From Pinus tabuliformis (taxonomy: Eukaryota; Streptophyta; Pinopsida; Pinales; Pinaceae): a stretch of 64,000 nt of DNA. Shown in pieces: positions 35,279-47,312 of the stretch. Numbering within the stretch: the stretch's first letter is position 1; each line of letters starts with the position of its first letter. The translations under genes were made by a program, and so were the position numbers. Below the pieces are notes generated by a model, which saw only the letters and a program-made list of their open reading frames with translations, searched no databases and was not told the DNA's origin. Where the stretch lies: positions 363,045,750 to 363,109,749 of the forward strand of contig CM062814.1 in assembly GCA_031772625.1 (NCBI GenBank), in the 5' to 3' direction.

Positions 35279-35898
35279 TTTGCTCCAATATCTCTGAAAA
35301 ACAAACATGAGAGGAGTTAGATCCTGGATTTGATGAGAAACTGGAAAAAAATTTCATCAAAAACTGTGCAACAAAACTTTTTTCTGCGCCCAGCGCACCT
35401 ACCCAGTGTTCCACCTGCATTGAAGGTCAAACTTCCTTCATGCTGCTTGACATTCAGCGTAGGTTTCGAGTCCACTAGGTGTGCTGATGGCAGAGTGACC
35501 CCATCAAACCCCAGGGGCTCAGAAGAACAGGAAATCAAGCACAGAATGCAGAAAGGAAACCATGAAATGAAAGAGCTCAGGTTTAGCTCCTACCTGGTCC
35601 AGACGGCACCGAGAATCGTCCACAGAATCTCCCGAAATCAGCTGATGAAAATCAAGGGGGAAGAGGCACCTCCAAAGCTCCAACAAACCAAGTTCAAATG
35701 AAATGGTAAAATGAGAGGTAAAAACACTTTTTAATTGCTTTTTACGTAGTTCAAAGCAAAATATTAGGGTTTTAATCTCATTTTCAAGTAAATGTTATTC
35801 ATTTCTAACTAGTTTGATGCAGCAATTGAAGGTACAGTACTATCTTTGAAAAGGGCAAAGCTAGTTATGGTAAAAAATCAAAATTAGACCATGTTATC
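35279..35898. other. Upstream region of the antisense gene, 3' UTR of element A
   Basis: Holds a plus-strand ORF of 123 codons (35330-35701) and a minus-strand ORF of 73 codons (35317-35538). Neither has recognisable domains. Both recur only because the region is tandemly copied. It probably contains the promoter/5' UTR of the antisense gene. Confidence 0.4.
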
Positions 35899-36698
35899 GA
35901 GCAGTTTTAACACATAGTTCATGCTCGTTAAAAAATAAACATAAGATTGAGCAGTTTTAACACATAGTTCATGCTCATTAAAAAATAAACATAAGATCGA
36001 GCAAGTGTTTCAACCCGAGTTTAAGCTCGTTAAAAAATGAACTACCCGGTAAATAACCACTGCGAATGAAAATTTATCAGCCATTAAAGCCTTGGTCGTG
36101 TTTGCACCGTCACCTTCACTTTTCATTGGCCGATTATTCACCTCCATTTGATTGTTTACCCATTTTGAGGAACAGCTGCGAAGAGTGATTTCACTAGCCA
36201 TCCTTGTGACACTACCGTGATTGGAAGATTCCAACCCGTACCTGGAATCAGCTGCTAACCCGTTTCATCACTCGTTCCTCAAAAGACGAGTCTTCTTTAA
36301 GCTCTTTTCATCTGACTCGTAAAATATGAAAAGATTGTCGAGTTTTGGCCTTCCAGCTCGTTAAAGCGACCGGAAGTGCTATCCCTCCTCTAAATTTTAA
36401 TCTTTTTGGACCTGAGGGATTATTGCACAAAAAGATCGAGCGCTTGTTTTGTTCGGCTCGTCAAAACTATCAAAAATCCATCCCTTCTGTATTGTTTTAT
36501 ACTTTTTCAGACTTAAGGGATTAGATGACAAAAAAGGAACTTTGGATTTATCTTTACGTACCTTTTTAGACTCTCTAAAAATGAAAAGGGACCGAATTAT
36601 CTTTGTCGTTAAACTCGTTAAAAAACATTAATAGCGACAAACTTGTCTTTAGACGAGAACGAGTTTCACTATCGCTAGGCTCGGTAAAACATAGCGAT
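35899..36698 (+). repeat. Hairpin array with conserved CTCGTTAAAA-type loop (unit 1)
   Basis: Hairpins in order: 36303-36334 stem TCTTTTCAT/ATGAAAAGA, loop CTGACTCGTAAAAT; 36350-36376 stem CTTCC/GGAAG, loop AGCTCGTTAAAGCGACC; 36400-36436 stem ATCTTTTTG/CAAAAAGAT; 36561-36589 stem CCTTTT/AAAAGG, loop TAGACTCTCTAAAAATG; 36602-36641 stem TTTGTCG/CGACAAA around AACTCGTTAAAA; 36671-36698 stem ATCGCTA/TAGCGAT, loop GGCTCGGTAAAACA. Upstream, a 50 bp direct repeat (35899 and 35949) carries GCTCGTTAAAAAATAAAC or GCTCATTAAAAAATAAAC. Stems change in both arms while the loop motif is kept. Confidence 0.75.
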
Positions 36699-37854
36699 GG
36701 GTTTTCCCGAAGGGAAAATTATAGAACAAGCATATGTTATCCTCCTTAGGCTTGAAAAAAATAAAGAGGTACTAGTCAGAAATGACTGGGGAAAAATTGG
36801 GAAGAAACTCAAAGAACTTCTATTGGTAGCAAGTCGCTCTTGAACATGACACTTCCACTCCGTGCCTGAGTCGGGTTGGGTTGTTTCATTCACCGGTCAC
36901 ATCACCATGGTCTCGCCATACCATCCATCTTTGGGGTAAATGCTACCAATCCATCACACAAGTGTCGCCGATATGTTCAAGAGAAGTCATCCAGAGAAGT
37001 CAACCGTGTCCCATCCACTACCATACATTATCCTTCATCCTTTCATGACCGCCACCCTGAACCATATATCATCAGATCGTTTTCACCTCCATCAAAATCA
37101 TTTGCTCCATTCCGTGTCACTGATGTGGGATACATTAAGGCCCTCCTTTGACAGATCACTTCTTGTTGACATCAACTCATTATCCAAGAAGTTAATCTAG
37201 GAACACCCCCTTCAGTACTTTGAAGCTTGCATGCCTCAATGGCAAGTTTCTCACTTCCGGTGACAGGTATACATCAATGACCTTCGACCGAAAGATTTTG
37301 CGTGGTGTTCGACGCCAAGTCCTTTATTCACACCACGTGAATTGTACTGCAGTACCTTGAGGGTCATTATCATTATCGGTGATTCCTCTCGCGCTTGTTA
37401 ACAGTTTACATCATTGACTGGTAATCAAGCGATGTCTTTCCATGTTCGACTTCAGAACATTTCTCACATGGATCGACTTGTACTTAGAGTGAAGATCGAA
37501 CGAGATTGAAGACCCCGGATCTAGTTTCATCCATCCGGGCTGCGATATATATTCAGGAAAAATAAAGACATTGACATGTACAGCATTGCAGCAGATAATC
37601 ATCCTACCAAAAGGATGATGATTTCATCAAAATCATCAGTCTACCATCAGACGATTGTCTGTTCTATGTACAGAAAAATGAATTTATAAAGCTGAGCATG
37701 GGAATGCCCGCCTCAGCTAGATCATGAAAGCAGTATGAAAAATAATGTATTGTATTGTATCTTATTACAGGTCTCCTCCCAGCATTGGAAGAACTTCGGA
37801 TCCTCCTAATAAAGCATTTCACCCGATAAACGGCCTCATACTTTAGGGGGCAAC
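36699..37854 (+). other. Distal 3' UTR and polypurine tract of element A
   Basis: No long ORF. Short ORFs (36876-37151, 37664-38017 minus) are without recognisable domains. The final bases CTTTAGGGGGCAAC (37841-37854), directly before the LTR, are the probable plus-strand primer. The same region aligns with 6890-7988. Confidence 0.6.
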
Positions 37855-38900
37855 TGTTATAGACATTTTTGTGCCTTACAGCATTGAGCATGAAATGCCC
37901 ATAATAAAAGGGATCCAAAGTCCCTAAAAGAGTTTTTCCTACCCATAAAGGAACAAGGTCAACAAAAGACAGCTTCTCCCAGAAGTTCTCCATCAAAAAC
38001 AACTCAGAAATGGTCAAATCAGGATCAATTCAATGGCTCCACTAGCTGCCTGCGTTGAAATGCAGAGGTTACACTGGCTAGTTGCACTGCAACGCAGGTA
38101 GAAGCACTACCAGGGTTCGCTGAGCAGGAAATGACAAATGGAAAGTTCATTCAATGAGGTGGAAAGACCCTGGAAGCTTCCAAAATCTTCCTCAATGACA
38201 CTTGCCTCAATGAATTCGACCAAGTGATGAGTAAGAGGTTCTCAACCTCCAAGTGGAAACAAGAACTGACAGAGAGAAGCCACAAGTCAAAACATGAGCT
38301 GACTCATCCTCTCTGCTCACATCTATATATGGATCTCTCACCCAGAGGTTCAGGAGGCTGGAATTTTGTACTTTGCAGAGAATTGTTGTTGGTTTGAGAT
38401 TGAGATTAGTACATTGGGTGATTTATGCTTTGTTGGAGGAGAGGAAGGGATTCCTTTGCTGAGAGGTAGATTCTGGATCGGGACTCACTTGGTTGTATCT
38501 CCTCTTGAACCTTGTTATCATATCAATAAAGCTATTTGAGTTTCTCCTATATGCTTGTATTTCAATGATGTTTTGTTATATTTGCATATTTAGTTTACAT
38601 CTGATCCTAAACTAGTTATGAATGTGAATCTATGTCTTTTGTGTAGTTTTCCTCTCTTGTGATCTTGCAGGAACTGTGTGAAGCTGGACCAGTGAAAGAG
38701 CAGGTAGCGGGAAGCGAACAAAAGAGAGAGTGATTGGATCGAAAAACTAGCGGAAGACACCGGTTAGTTACATCCTTCTTTCTCTATTTGCATTTGATAA
38801 AGAAGAATACTCAGACAGTTTTCCTTGTTTGTTGCTAAGGCACTATCACCTCTTAGAGTGGGATAGGGGCATTCCGAATTGGATACTTTTCCCAACAACA
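37855..38900 (+). repeat. 3' LTR of element A (unit 1 copy)
   Basis: TGTTATAGAC to CCCAACAACA, followed by the AATTG duplication. It keeps the TATA and AATAAA signals of the 5' LTR. At 38049-38066 it carries the U3 18-mer complementary to the leader. Confidence 0.92.
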
Positions 38901-39444
38901 AATTGTGCTTTCTAGAAATTTTGGTGAGCTGAGATTCTGAGAAGGTGTTGAGTATTTCAATGGCAGCCCCTCTGTAAGCCCTTAACCTAAGATCATTTGT
39001 AACAAAGTTTCCCTTCATCTGTTGTATAATCAAATCTGAATCCCCTAGAATTGAAAACTTGGTTGCCCCTAGACCTTTGATCAGTTTGAGTCCTAACAAC
39101 AGGGCTTCATACTCGGCCATATTGTTTGTGCATCTGAAATTTAACCTATATGCATGACCTTCAGCATGGTCATTTTGTATGTTGTGTGAGTCACTCCCTC
39201 GAGTCGAACCTGACAAAGAAATGGGGGCACCCCGCCTTGACAAGCCAGTCAAGAAGTAAATATCTACTGCGGTCAAGGGGATAGATTTGCCCCTAATCTG
39301 GAATACTTGGTTGATAGGGTCCCAAGCATCGAGCAAATATTGCAGTAGGTTGATCTGCTGTCTCATGCTAGAGATGCGGAAGAATTTCAGCAGGCCACAG
39401 TTCCACAGCGCATTCACCGTGACAGGATCACGTAGGGCAATCAT
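38764..39444 (-). CDS. Chimeric ORF: antisense-gene N-terminus fused to archaeal-type RNase H (junction 1)
   Basis: This 226-codon ORF starts with the antisense-gene start MIALRDPVTVNALW and runs to STRGSDS (about 39188). It passes in frame into the element B RNase H piece HNIQNDHAEGHAYRL, including NNMAEYEALLLGL and GDSDLIIQQMKG, then reads into LTR sequence and stops at 38764. It was made by the duplication junction. The RNase H part lacks its first Asp strand and its C-terminus, so enzymatic activity is unlikely. Whether it is expressed depends on the antisense promoter. Confidence 0.65.
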   Translation of the reverse strand: MIALRDPVTVNALWNCGLLKFFRISSMRQQINLLQYLLDAWDPINQVFQIRGKSIPLTAVDIYFLTGLSRRGAPISLSGSTRGSDSHNIQNDHAEGHAYRLNFRCTNNMAEYEALLLGLKLIKGLGATKFSILGDSDLIIQQMKGNFVTNDLRLRAYRGAAIEILNTFSESQLTKISRKHNLLLGKVSNSECPYPTLRGDSALATNKENCLSILLYQMQIEKEGCN

Positions 39445-40104
39445 GTCCTCTTCTTCATGTTCTCGTTCTCACCATGTAAGGGTCATTTTGCTCCAATATC
39501 TCTGAAAAACAAACATGAGAGGAGTTAGATCCTGGATTTGATGAGAAACTGGAAAAAAATTTCATCAAAAACTGTGCAACAAAACTTTTTTCTGCGCCCA
39601 GCGCACCTACCCAGTGTTCCACCTGCATTGAAGGTCAAACTTCCTTCATGCTGCTTGACATTCAACGTAGGTTTCGAGTCCACTAGGTGTGCTGATGGCA
39701 GAGTGACCCCATCAAACTCCAGGGGCTCAGAAGAACAGGAAATCAAGCACAGAATGCAGAAAGGAAACCATGAAATGAAAGAGCTCAGGTTTAGCTCCTA
39801 CCTGGTCCAGACGGCACCGAGAATCGTCCACAGAATCTCCCGAAATCAGCTGATGAAAATCAAGGGGGAAGAGGCACCTCCAAAGCTCCAACAAACCAAG
39901 TTCAAATGAAATGGTAAAATGAGAGGTAAAAACACTTTTTAATTGCTTTTTACGTAGTTCAAAGCAAAATATTAGGATTTTAATCTCATTTTCAAGTAAA
40001 TGTTATTCATTTCTAACTAGTTTGATGCAGCAATTGAAGGTACAGTACTATCTTTGAAAAGGGCAAATCTAGTTATGGTAAAATCAAAATTAGACCATGT
40101 TATC

Positions 40105-40904
40105 GAGCAGTTTTAACACATAGTTCATGCTCGTTAAAAAATAAACATAAGATTGAGCAGTTTTAACACATAGTTCATGCTCATTAAAAAATAAACATAA
40201 GATCGAGCAAGTGTTTCAACCCGAGTTTAAGCTCGTTAAAAAATGAACTACCCGGTAAATAACCACTGCGAATGAAAATTTATCAGCCATTAAAGCCTTG
40301 GTCGTGTTTGCACCGTCACCTTCACTTTTCATTGGCCGATTATTCACCTCCATTTGATTGTTTACCCATTTTGAGGAACAGCTGCGAAGAGTGATTTCAC
40401 TAGCCATCCTTGTGACACTGCCGTGATTGGAAGATTCCAACCCGTACCTGGAATCAGCTGCTAACCCGTTTCATCACTCGTTCCTCAAAAGACGAGTCTT
40501 CTTTAAGCTCTTTTCATCTGACTCGTAAAATATGAAAAGATTGTCGAGTTTTGGCCTTCCATTTCGTTAAAGCGACCGGAAGTGCTATCCCTCCTCTAAA
40601 TTTTAATCTTTTTGGACCTGAGGGATTATTGCACAAAAAGATCGAGCGCTTGTTTTGTTCGGCTCGTCAAAACTATCAAAAATCCATCCCTTCTGTATTG
40701 TTTTATACTTTTTCAGACTTAAGGGATTAGATGACAAAAAAGGAACTTTGGATTTATCTTTACGTACCTTTTTAGACTCTCTAAAAATGAAAAGGGACCG
40801 AATTATCTTTGTCGTTAAACTCGTTAAAAAACATTAATAGCGACAAACTTGTCTTTAGACGAGAACGAGTTTCACTATCGCTAGGCTCGGTAAAACATAG
40901 CGAT
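40105..40904 (+). repeat. Hairpin array, unit 2
   Basis: Copy of 35899-36698. Stems are preserved (e.g. 40509-40517 TCTTTTCAT). One loop has changed from AGCTCGTTAAAG to ATTTCGTTAAAG. Confidence 0.75.
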
Positions 40905-42060
40905 GGGTTTTCCCGAAGGGCAAATTATAGAACAAGCATATGTTATCCTCCTTAGGCTTGAAAAAAATAAAGAGGTACTAGTCAGAAATGACTGGGGAAA
41001 AATTGGGAAGAAACTCAAAGAACTTCTATTGGTAGCAAGTCGCTCTTGAACATGACACTTCCACTCCGTGCCTGAGTCGGGTTGGGTTGTTTCATTCACC
41101 GGTCACATCACCATGGTCTCGCCATACCATCCATCTTTGGGGTAAATGCTACCAATCCATCACACAAGTGTCGCCGATATGTTCAAGAGAAGTCATCCAG
41201 AGAAGTCAACCGTGTCCCATCCACTACCATACATTATCCTTCATCCTTTCATGACCGCCACCCTGAACCATATATCATCAGATCGTTTTCACCTCCATCA
41301 AAATCATTTGCTCCATTCCGTGTCACTGATGTGGGATACATTAAGGCCCTCCTTTGATAGATCACTTCTTGTTGACATCAACTCATTATCCAAGAAGTTA
41401 ATCTAGGAACACCCCCTTCAGTACTTTGAAGCTTGCATGCCTCAATGGCAAGTTTCTCACTTCCGGTGACAGGTATACATCAATGACCTTCGGCCGAAAG
41501 ATTTTGCGTGGTGTTCGACGCCAAGTCCTTTATTCACACCACGTGAATTGTACTGCAGTACCTTGAGGGTCATTATCATTATCGGTGATTCCTCTCGCGC
41601 TTGTTAACAGTTTACATCATTGACTGGTAATCAAGCGATGTCTTTCCATGTTCGACTTCAGAACATTTCTCACATGGATCGACTTGTACTTAGAGTGAAG
41701 ATCGAACGAGATTGAAGACCCCGGATCTAGTTTCATCCATCCGGGCTGCGATATATATTCAGGAAAAATAAAGACATTGACATGTACAGCATTGCAGCAG
41801 ATAATCATCCTACCAAAAGGATGATGATTTCATCAAAATCATCAGTCTACCATCAGACGATTGTCTGTTCTATGTACAGAAAAATGAATTTATAAAGCTG
41901 AGCATGGGAATGCCCGCCTCAGCTAGATCATGAAAGCAGTATGAAAAATAATGTATTGTATTGTATCTTATTACAGGTCTCCTCCCAGCATTGGAAGAAC
42001 TTCGGATCCTCCTAATAAAGCATTTCACCCGATAAACGGCCTCATACTTTAGGGGGCAAC

Positions 42061-43106
42061 TGTTGTAGACATTTTTGTGCCTTACAGCATTGAGCATGAA
42101 ATGCCCATAATAAAAGGGATCCAAAGTCCCTAAAAGAGTTTTTCCTACCCATAAAGGAACAAGGTCAACAAAAGACAGCTTCTCCCAGAAGTTCTCCATC
42201 AAAAACAACTCAGAAATGGTCAAATCAGGATCAATTCAATGGCTCCACTAGCTGCCTGCGTTGAAATGCAGAGGTTACACTGGCTAGTTGCACTGCAACG
42301 CAGGTAGAAGCACTACCAGGGTTCGCTGAGCAGGAAATGACAAATGGAAAGTTCATTCAATGAGGTGGAAAGACCCTGGAAGCTTCCAAAATCTTCCTCA
42401 ATGACACTTGCCTCAATGAATTTGACCAAGTGATGAGTAAGAGGTTCTCAACCTCCAAGTGGAAACAAGAACTGACAGAGAGAAGCCACAAGTCAAAACA
42501 TGAGCTGACTCATCCTCTCTGCTCACATCTATATATGGATCTCTCACCCAGAGGTTCAGGAGGCTGGAATTTTGTACTTTGCAGAGAATTGTTGTTGGTT
42601 TGAGATTGAGATTAGTACATTGGGTGATTTATGCTTTGTTGGAGGAGAGGAAGGGATTCCTTTGCTGGGAGGTAGATTCTGGATCGGGACTCACTTGGTT
42701 GTATCTCCTCTTGAACCTTGTTATCATATCAATAAAGCTATTTGAGTTTCTCCTATATGCTTGTATTTCAATGATGTTTTGTTATATTTGCATATTTAGT
42801 TTACATCTGATCCTAAACTAGTTATGAATGTGAATCTATGTCTTTTGTGTAGTTTTCCTCTCTTGTGATCTTGCAGGAACTGTGTGAAGCTGGACCAGTG
42901 AAAGAGCAGGTAGCGGGAAGCGAACAAAAGAGAGAGTGATTGGATCGAAAAACTAGCGGAAGACACCGGTTAGTTACATCCTTCTTTCTCTATTTGCATC
43001 TGATAAAGAAGAATACTCAGACAGTTTTCCTTGTTTGTTGCTAAGGCACTATCACCTCTTAGAGTGGGATAGGGGCATTCCGAATTGGATACTTTTCCCA
43101 ACAACA
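42061..43106 (+). repeat. LTR of element A, unit 2 copy
   Basis: TGTTGTAGAC to CCCAACAACA, followed by AATTG (43107-43111). Duplicated with the unit rather than transposed. Confidence 0.9.
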
Positions 43107-43650
43107 AATTGTGCTTTCTAGAAATTTTGGTGAGCTGAGATTCTGAGAAGGTGTTGAGTATTTCAATGGCAGCCCCTCTGTAAGCCCTTAACCTAAGATC
43201 ATTTGTAACAAAGTTTCCCTTCATCTGTTGTATAATCAAATCTGAATCCCCTAGAATTGAAAACTTGGTTGCCCCTAGACCTTTGATCAGTTTGAGTCCT
43301 AACAACAGGGCTTCATACTCGGCCATATTGTTTGTGCATCTGAAATTTAACCTATATGCATGACCTTCAGCATGGTCATTTTGTATGTTATGTGAGTCAC
43401 TCCCTCGAGTCGAACCTGACAAAGAAATGGGGGCACCCCGCCTTGACAAGCCAGTCAAGAAGTAAATATCTACTGCGGTCAAGGGGATAGATTTGCCCCT
43501 AATCTGGAATACTTGGTTGATAGGGTCCCAAGCATCGAGCAAATATTGCAGTAGGTTGATCTGCTGTCTCATGCTAGAGATGCGGAAGAATTTCAGCAGG
43601 CCACAGTTCCACAGCGCATTCACCATGACAGGATCACGTAGGGCAATCAT
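42970..43650 (-). CDS. Chimeric ORF, junction 2 copy
   Basis: Same 226-codon fusion as at 38764-39444, with a Val-to-Met change near the start (MIALRDPVMVNALW). The fusion point is at 43393/43394. That it stays open in both copies fits either recent origin or lack of time to decay; it is not evidence of function. Confidence 0.62.
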   Translation of the reverse strand: MIALRDPVMVNALWNCGLLKFFRISSMRQQINLLQYLLDAWDPINQVFQIRGKSIPLTAVDIYFLTGLSRRGAPISLSGSTRGSDSHNIQNDHAEGHAYRLNFRCTNNMAEYEALLLGLKLIKGLGATKFSILGDSDLIIQQMKGNFVTNDLRLRAYRGAAIEILNTFSESQLTKISRKHNLLLGKVSNSECPYPTLRGDSALATNKENCLSILLYQMQIEKEGCN

Positions 43651-44310
43651 GTCCTCTTCTTCATGTTCTCGTTCTCACCATGTAAGGGTCATTTTGCTCC
43701 AATATCTCTGAAAAACAAACATGAGAGGAGTTAGATCCTGGATTTGATGAGAAACTGGAAAAAAATTTCATCAAAAACTGTGCAACAAAACTTTTTTCTG
43801 CGCCCAGCGCACCTACCCAGTGTTCCACCTGCATTGAAGGTCAAACTTCCTTCATGCTGCTTGACATTCAGCGTAGGTTTCGAGTCCACTAGGTGTGCTG
43901 ATGGCAGAGTGACCCCATCAAACTCCAGGGGCTCAGAAGAACATGAAATCAAGCACAGAATGCAGAAAGGAAACCATGAAATGAAAGAGCTCAGGTTTAG
44001 CTCCTACCTGGTCCAGACGGCACCGAGAATCGTCCACAGAATCTCCCGAAATCAGCTGATGAAAATCAAGGGGGAAGAGGCACCTCCAAAGCTCCAACAA
44101 ACCAAGTTCAAATGAAATGGTAAAATGAGAGGTAAAAACACTTTTTAATTGCTTTTTACGTAGTTCAAAGCAAAATATTAGGATTTTAATCTCATTTTCA
44201 AGTAAATGTTATTCATTTCTAACTAGTTTGATGCAGCAATTGAAGGTACAGTACTATCTTTGAAAAGGGCAAATCTAGTTATGGTAAAATCAAAATTAGA
44301 CCATGTTATC

Positions 44311-45110
44311 GAGCAGTTTTAACACATAGTTCATGCTCGTTAAAAAATAAACATAAGATTGAGCAGTTTTAACACATAGTTCATGCTCATTAAAAAATAA
44401 ACATAAGATCGAGCAAGTGTTTCAACCCGAGTTTAAGCTCGTTAAAAAATGAACTACCCGGTAAATAACCACTGCGAATGAAAATTTATCAGCCATTAAA
44501 GCCTTGGTCGTGTTTGCACCGTCACCTTCACTTTTCATTGGCCGATTATTCACCTCCATTTGATTGTTTACCCATTTTGAGGAACAGCTGCGAAGAGTGA
44601 TTTCACTAGCCATCCTTGTGACACTGCCGTGATTGGAAGATTCCAACCCGTACCTGGAATCAACTGCTAACCCGTTTCATCACTCGTTCCTCAAAAGACG
44701 AGTCTTCTTTAAGCTCTTTTCATCTGACTCGTAAAATATGAAAAGATTGTCGAGTTTTGGCCTTCCAGCTCGTTAAAGCGACCGGAAGTGCTATCCCTCC
44801 TCTAAATTTTAATCTTTTTGGACCTGAGGGATTATTGCACAAAAAGATCGAGCGCTTGTTTTGTTCGGCTCGTCAAAACTATCAAAAATCCATCCCTTCT
44901 GTATTGTTTTATACTTTTTCAGACTTAAGGGATTAGATGACAAAAAAGGAACTTTGGATTTATCTTTACGTACCTTTTTAGACTCTCTAAAAATGAAAAG
45001 GGACCGAATTATCTTTGTCGTTAAACTCGTTAAAAAACATTAATAGCGACAAACTTGTCTTTAGACGAGAACGAGTTTCACTATCGCTAGGCTCGGTAAA
45101 ACATAGCGAT
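44311..45110 (+). repeat. Hairpin array, unit 3
   Basis: Third near-identical copy of the hairpin array, with the AGCTCGTTAAAG loop as in unit 1. Confidence 0.75.
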
Positions 45111-46266
45111 GGGTTTTCCCGAAGGGCAAATTATAGAACAAGCATATGTTATCCTCCTTAGGCTTGAAAAAAATAAAGAGGTACTAGTCAGAAATGACTG
45201 GGGAAAAATTGGGAAGAAACTCAAAGAACTTTTATTGGTAGCAAGTCGCTCTTGAACATGACACTTCCACTCCGTGCCTGAGTCGGGTTGGGTTGTTTCA
45301 TTCACCAGTCACATCACCATGGTCTCGCCATACCATCCATCTTTGGGGTAAATGCTACCAATCCATCACACAAGTGTCGCCGATATGTTCAAGAGAAGTC
45401 ATCCAGAGAAGTCAACCGTGTCCCATCCACTACCATACATTATCCTTCATCCTTTCATGACCGCCACCCTGAACCATATATCATCAGATCGTTTTCACCT
45501 CCATCAAAATCATTTGCTCCATTCCGTGTCACTGATGTGGGATACATTAAGGCCCTCCTTTGACAGATCACTTCTTGTTGACATCAACTCATTATCCAAG
45601 AAGTTAATCTAGGAACACCCCCTTCAGTACTTTGAAGCTTGCATGCCTCAATGGCAAGTTTCTCACTTCCGGTGACAGGTATACATCAATGACCTTCGGC
45701 CGAAAGATTTTGCGTGGTGTTCGACGCCAAGTCCTTTATTCACACCACGTGAATTGTACTGCAGTACCTTGAGGGTCATTATCATTATCGGTGATTCCTC
45801 TCGCGCTTGTTAACAGTTTACATCATTGACTGGTAATCAAGCGATGTCTTTCCATGTTCGACTTCAGAACATTTCTCACATGGATCGACTTGTACTTAGA
45901 GTGAAGATCGAACGAGATTGAAGACCCCGGATCTAGTTTCATCCATCCGGGCTGCGATATATATTCAGGAAAAAAAAAGACATTGACATGTACAGCATTG
46001 CAGCAGATAATCATCCTACCAAAAGGATGATGATTTCATCAAAATCATCAGTCTACCATCAGACGATTGTCTGTTCTATGTACAGAAAAATGAATTTATA
46101 AAGCTGAGCATGGGAATGCCCGCCTCAGCTAGATCATGAAAGCAGTATGAAAAATAATGTATTGTATTGTATCTTATTACAGGTCTCCTCCCAGCATTGG
46201 AAGAACTTCGGATCCTCCTAATAAAGCATTTCACCCGATAAACGGCCTCATACTTTAGGGGGCAAC

Positions 46267-47312
46267 TGTTGTAGACATTTTTGTGCCTTACAGCATTGAG
46301 CATGAAATGCCCATAATAAAAGGGATCCAAAGTCCCTAAAAGAGTTTTTCCTACCCATAAAGGAACAAGGTCAACAAAAGACAGCTTCTCCCAGAAGTTC
46401 TCCATCAAAAACAACTCAGAAATGGTCAAATCAGGATCAATTCAATGGCTCCACTAGCTGCCTGCGTTGAAATGCAGAGGTTACACTGGCTAGTTGCACT
46501 GCAACGCAGGTAGAAGCACTACCAGGGTTCGCTGAGCAGGAAATGACAAATGGAAAGTTCATTCAATGAGGTGGAAAGACCCTGGAAGCTTCCAAAATCT
46601 TCCTCAATGACACTTGCCTCAATGAATTCGACCAAGTGATGAGTAAGAGGTTCTCAACCTCCAAGTGGAAACAAGAACTGACAGAGAGAAGCCACAAGTC
46701 AAAACATGAGCTGACTCATCCTCTCTGCTCACATCTATATATGGATCTCTCACCCAGAGGTTCAGGAGGCTGGAATTTTGTACTTTGCAGAGAATTGTTG
46801 TTGGTTTGAGATTGAGATTAGTACATTGGGTGATTTATGCTTTGTTGGAGGAGAGGAAGGGATTCCTTTGCTGGGAGGTAGATTCTGGATCGGGACTCAC
46901 TTGGTTGTATCTCCTCTTGAACCTTGTTATCATATCAATAAAGCTATTTGAGTTTCTCCTATATGCTTGTATTTCAATGATGTTTTGTTATATTTGCATA
47001 TTTAGTTTACATCTGATCCTAAACTAGTTATGAATGTGAATCTATGTCTTTTGTGTAGTTTTCCTCTCTTGTGATCTTGCAGGAACTGTGTGAAGCTGGA
47101 CCAGTGAAAGAGCAGGTAGCGGGAAGCGAACAAAAGAGAGAGTGATTGGATCGAAAAACTAGCGGAAGACACCGGTTAGTTACATCCTTCTTTCTCTATT
47201 TGCATCTGATAAAGAAGAATACTCAGACAGTTTTCCTTGTTTGTTGCTAAGGCACTATCACCTCTTAGAGTGGGATAGGGGCATTCCGAATTGGATACTT
47301 TTCCCAACAACA
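46267..47312 (+). repeat. LTR of element A, unit 3 copy
   Basis: TGTTGTAGAC to CCCAACAACA, followed by AATTG (47313-47317) and uninterrupted element B. This is the original right boundary of A in B. Confidence 0.9.

Larger units (their letters stand above)
23908..38900 (+). mobile_element. Element A: Tat-like Ty3 retrotransposon with dual RNase H and an antisense gene
   Basis: About 15.0 kb. Order: LTR, tRNA-Arg-type PBS, leader, gag-protease-RT-RNase H-integrase, archaeal-type RNase H, antisense spliced ORF, hairpin-rich 3' UTR, polypurine tract, LTR, with a perfect 5 bp duplication. It lies inside element B on the opposite strand, so it is younger than B. The two LTRs differ at about eight of the first 200 bases, so it is not brand new. 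Its right end was later triplicated together with flanking B DNA. Confidence 0.93.

Noticed and set aside
35899-36020. CRISPR-like regularly spaced repeats
   Set aside because: Only two to three 50 bp tandem copies without unique spacers, in a plant retroelement UTR.
36303-36698. Bacterial-type terminators
   Set aside because: Hairpins with T-rich arms occur, but the context is eukaryotic retroelement sequence and the shared loop is the notable part.
35330-44115. 123-codon plus-strand ORF seen three times
   Set aside because: Its recurrence comes from the tandem triplication, not from selection, and it has no recognisable domain.
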